Below are positions 41,082 through 43,448 of a DNA stretch of 43,448 nt, piece by piece (the stretch's first letter is position 1; each line of letters starts with the position of its first letter). The DNA lies in assembly GCA_903945325.1 (NCBI GenBank), contig CAJAVE010000345.1, forward strand, positions 1 through 43,448, written 5' to 3'. Below the pieces are notes generated by a model, which had not been told where the DNA came from, did not search any database, and worked only from the letters and a program-made list of their open reading frames with translations. A program made the translations under genes and the position numbers. The stretch comes from an uncultured beta proteobacterium. Its GTDB lineage: Bacteria > Pseudomonadota > Gammaproteobacteria > Burkholderiales > Burkholderiaceae_C.

Positions 41082-42953
41082 TCAAACATCCCAGATCCGA
41101 ATCCCGATCCATCCGTGAACTAGTAACCAAGCGAGTACTATCATGGCGAGTGTCCATTGAATCAAGGCAATCCAGCCTTTGAAGCGATTGCCGACATGTA
41201 TCGCTTGCCTTCCATGCCATAGCACGCACCCGACTGTAAGCACGATTGCGGGCGCTGCGATGGACAGAAAGAAGACCACGTATCCCAGGAACGTTGGTCG
41301 CCCAAGCAGGTTGATGTCGCCTGAGGCCAGCATCGCAAGTACGCTCGCTGGCACAGCAACTGCACAGGCCAGAGCAAGCGACGGCGCAAAACGAAACAAA
41401 GCACTCCCCCGGGTGGCAAACCGGCCCTTCGCCCAATCACGCAGCCAAAAAGGGAATTGCAGGAAGCTGATGAAAAGCGAGGCGACCACCAGTGCGCTTA
41501 TAGTCAGTTTTGTCAACATCTCCCAGCGCGGAACCCGGCGTTTGGTGCCATCTGTTGTGTGAACCCATACGCCGCTGGGAGTTTCGGTGAACAGTAGCCC
41601 AGGCGCAACGCTGTCGACTCTTTGAAACAGGCCATTGCCTTGGTGATGCCAGCGTGCACGCTCGAACAGCAGTACATCACCTTCGAAAACGGCGCCCGCC
41701 CATTGCGTGACGCCGATCACAGCGCGCAGTAGTTCCTGCCGCGGCGTCGTACTTTGGTATTGGCCAGCCCAGGCCGCGCGCTGCTCAGGAGTAACAGTAA
41801 GACTGCCGACGACAACTGGTGGCAGGTCGCGCTCCAGATAGTTGCGGATATGCGCTGCCGCTTCTATTGCGGCATCCGAAGCTTTGTTGGCCATGACAAC
41901 GTACCCGGCGCCAATCTCGGATGAGTAAGCGAATCGAGCAACAAACCCGTCGATGCTGCCGTCGTGTCCGTGGAACATGACTCGACCATTTGCGTCAGGG
42001 CGTAAGCCCAGCCCCCACCCGATAGAAGCACCTGCTCGAGCCGCAACTGAGGTCGCAGCCATTTCCATGCGCGCCACGGATTCGCGGCTTATCACGCGTC
42101 GACCATCGATCTCGCCGCGCCCGAGCATAAGCATTGGCAAACGTGCGAGGTCTGTAGCGCTTGCACTCAATGATCCGCTTGGCCTGCCCGGCGTTTCGGC
42201 GAAGGGTTCCGGAGTGGTCCCATCCTCCTGGTAACTCTTGGCAAGTTGATTCGCTTGCGATGCATCCCGACCCCACCGCGCGGTCGGCATCCCTAAGGGA
42301 CCGGTGATAGTGGTGGTCATGAATTGTTCGAAGTCTTGCCCGCTCGCCACTTCAATAGCACGACCAGCTATCACGGGGCCTGCATTGCTATAGGATGTGC
42401 CGTGGCCCGGTGGCCAGCGGAGTTCATAGGGCCCAAACAACGGTACGGCTTGCGTGAGAGTGATTTCACGGCCTTCGATAAGGTAGTGACGAAAACGTAT
42501 ATCGTCCAACCCTGAGGTGTGCTCGAGCAAGTTGGCGAGCCGCACCGGATACCGATCTGCCCAACGGTTGCGTACCCGCCACTCCGGCAATAGTGTCAGC
42601 ACAGGGCTATCGAGTTTCAGGCGATCTTGCTCTACCAGATGCATGATGCCGAGTGCCGTGAAACTTTTACTTACCGAGCCCGCCCGAAAGATGGTGTCGG
42701 CCGTGACCGGCCGACCAGTGGCGACATCCGCGACGCCATAACTCCGGCTAAACACAATTTTCCCCTGTTCAATCACCACGACCGCCGCGCCGGGCACGTT
42801 GTCGGCAGCGAGCGCGCCCTTAACTGCCGAGTCCAATGCTGCAAGGGTCTTTGGCGAGTCGACCTTTGGGATCGCAAATGGCTCACTAGCCTTCAACGGC
42901 AGGCTTGCCGCGAGGAGGATGGGAACAAACAGGCGCAGCGCTAGATTGTGCAT
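41082..42953 (-). CDS. Beta-lactamase/PBP-fold serine hydrolase with C-terminal membrane domain
   Basis: 623 residues. A signal peptide (LALRLFVPILLAASLPLKAS) leads into a class C beta-lactamase/CubicO-type domain with the active-site S93-V-S-K96, the Y188-S-N190 motif and a late HGHDG in place of KTG. Such proteins are often D-aminopeptidases, esterases or EstB-like enzymes rather than true antibiotic lactamases. After about residue 490 there are four strongly hydrophobic segments (from ISALVVASLFISF to the last near IQWTLAMIVLAWLLVHG), so the enzyme is anchored in the membrane with the domain outside. No SD is evident. Composition seems to differ somewhat from its neighbours, and it stands among decayed sequence, suggesting acquisition. 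Confidence 0.88.
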   Translation of the reverse strand: MHNLALRLFVPILLAASLPLKASEPFAIPKVDSPKTLAALDSAVKGALAADNVPGAAVVVIEQGKIVFSRSYGVADVATGRPVTADTIFRAGSVSKSFTALGIMHLVEQDRLKLDSPVLTLLPEWRVRNRWADRYPVRLANLLEHTSGLDDIRFRHYLIEGREITLTQAVPLFGPYELRWPPGHGTSYSNAGPVIAGRAIEVASGQDFEQFMTTTITGPLGMPTARWGRDASQANQLAKSYQEDGTTPEPFAETPGRPSGSLSASATDLARLPMLMLGRGEIDGRRVISRESVARMEMAATSVAARAGASIGWGLGLRPDANGRVMFHGHDGSIDGFVARFAYSSEIGAGYVVMANKASDAAIEAAAHIRNYLERDLPPVVVGSLTVTPEQRAAWAGQYQSTTPRQELLRAVIGVTQWAGAVFEGDVLLFERARWHHQGNGLFQRVDSVAPGLLFTETPSGVWVHTTDGTKRRVPRWEMLTKLTISALVVASLFISFLQFPFWLRDWAKGRFATRGSALFRFAPSLALACAVAVPASVLAMLASGDINLLGRPTFLGYVVFFLSIAAPAIVLTVGCVLWHGRQAIHVGNRFKGWIALIQWTLAMIVLAWLLVHGWIGIRIWDV

Positions 42954-43448
42954 TTGGTGAGAAAAAATAGGAATGACTCAATCTACCCGCAGCCAACAGT
43001 CTTGTCTGAGTCTGGGCGACAGATTGCGGAGCGATGTCCCTCAGTTGCAGGCACTACACCGGCAATAGACTCATAGCGGCTGCTCACCGCGCCCACAGAA
43101 TAGACAACGGATGAGGGCAAGCCGACTTTGGTTTTCGCCGGAAGCCGACCTTCGCTCCCCATCGCCAAAACTCCGAAGCATTGGTCGTTTGCGGGCGTGT
43201 GTACGGCTGACATGGCCGTACAGTTGGTACTCTTCCTGCGCTGATACGGTGTGTTCCTGCAAAAAAGCCACCGCATCGGGTGGCTTTCGAAAAGGCGGCT
43301 GAATTGTCTAGGGCTACGGTGAATAAGTAGAGGCGAAACGCTGAGCCCGTTGCAAGCTGAGGCAGTTTTTCATTTTTCAGCCGATTTGACGTCGTTTTTC
43401 GGCCGTACTGGACTGGTTTCAGGGCTCTTTGCCCTTGTTTCTCGCCTC
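42954..43448. other. Right end without a convincing gene
   Basis: 495 bases. Short open frames exist on the minus strand at about 42983-43276, but their products look like random translations and I do not support them as genes. The region contains a terminator hairpin at 43264-43287. Nothing else could be identified. Confidence 0.5.
43264..43287 (-). terminator. Rho-independent terminator reading leftward
   Basis: AAAGCCACC and GGTGGCTTT form a 9-base stem around GCATCG. Read on the minus strand it is followed by a run of T, so it would end a transcript coming from the right. No gene end is visible just before it on that strand within the window, so the gene it serves is either very short, lost or beyond the edge. 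Confidence 0.7.

Noticed and set aside
42983..43276. Open frame of 97 codons on the minus strand at the right end
   Set aside because: No family resemblance, no ribosome-binding site, and it reads through the terminator hairpin.

Overview
The window looks like chromosomal DNA of a betaproteobacterium of the Comamonadaceae (Rhodoferax/Polaromonas/Acidovorax-like). The reasons are the gene content (DUF3579 next to argD-argF, S20 divergent from murJ, murJ followed by a SirB1-family gene, Hda-HAD-pcnB-folK in a row), the high GC with GTG/TTG starts, and a short dispersed repeat of a kind I recall from that family. Assignment to genus is inference. No rRNA, tRNA, CRISPR array, complete insertion sequence or prophage was seen.

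Layout. 1-3574 (minus): tripartite RND efflux pump, permease cut by the window edge and complete adaptor lipoprotein. 3830-6079 (minus): orphan molybdopterin oxidoreductase. 6190-9675: a secreted unknown protein, a small unknown protein, then a periplasmic solute-binding protein followed by a CHASE-GGDEF diguanylate cyclase that could form one signalling unit. 9636-12786: tRNA hydroxylation protein TrhP, an FAD monooxygenase and a small STAS-like protein with a structured leader. 12819-15789: arginine genes argD-argF with a small membrane protein, divergent from a DUF3579 gene; the divergent region carries two interlocked palindromes. 15921-21998: rpsT opposite murJ, SirB1-like protein, M3 oligopeptidase and a proline-iminopeptidase-like hydrolase, probably one operon. 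22032-27753: purM opposite a run of AI-2E/PerM exporter, hda, HAD phosphatase, pcnB and folK. 27716-31602: a SulP anion transporter with STAS and cyclic-nucleotide-binding domains, then a chemotaxis receptor. 31655-36602 (minus): RidA-like protein, a transglutaminase-fold protein with a glutamine-serine repeat tail, an ATP-grasp/alpha-E amidoligase-type fusion and a ParA-like ATPase. 36749-40391: BamE-like lipoprotein, VOC protein, YghU-type GST, FAD/NAD oxidoreductase and GFA protein. 40440-43448: a decayed accessory-looking end with a nucleotidyltransferase remnant, a penicillin-binding-protein-like serine hydrolase with a membrane tail, and almost 1 kb without convincing genes.

Most of the window is ordinary housekeeping sequence. 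The parts most worth following are the predicted amidoligase cluster at 32179-35841, whose transglutaminase carries a slippage-prone hexanucleotide repeat; the dispersed repeat that abuts this gene's stop codon and also appears inside the HAD gene; the SBP plus CHASE-GGDEF pair; and the two possible cis-regulatory elements at 12299-12342 and 15332-15356. I did not find an unmistakably new large system.
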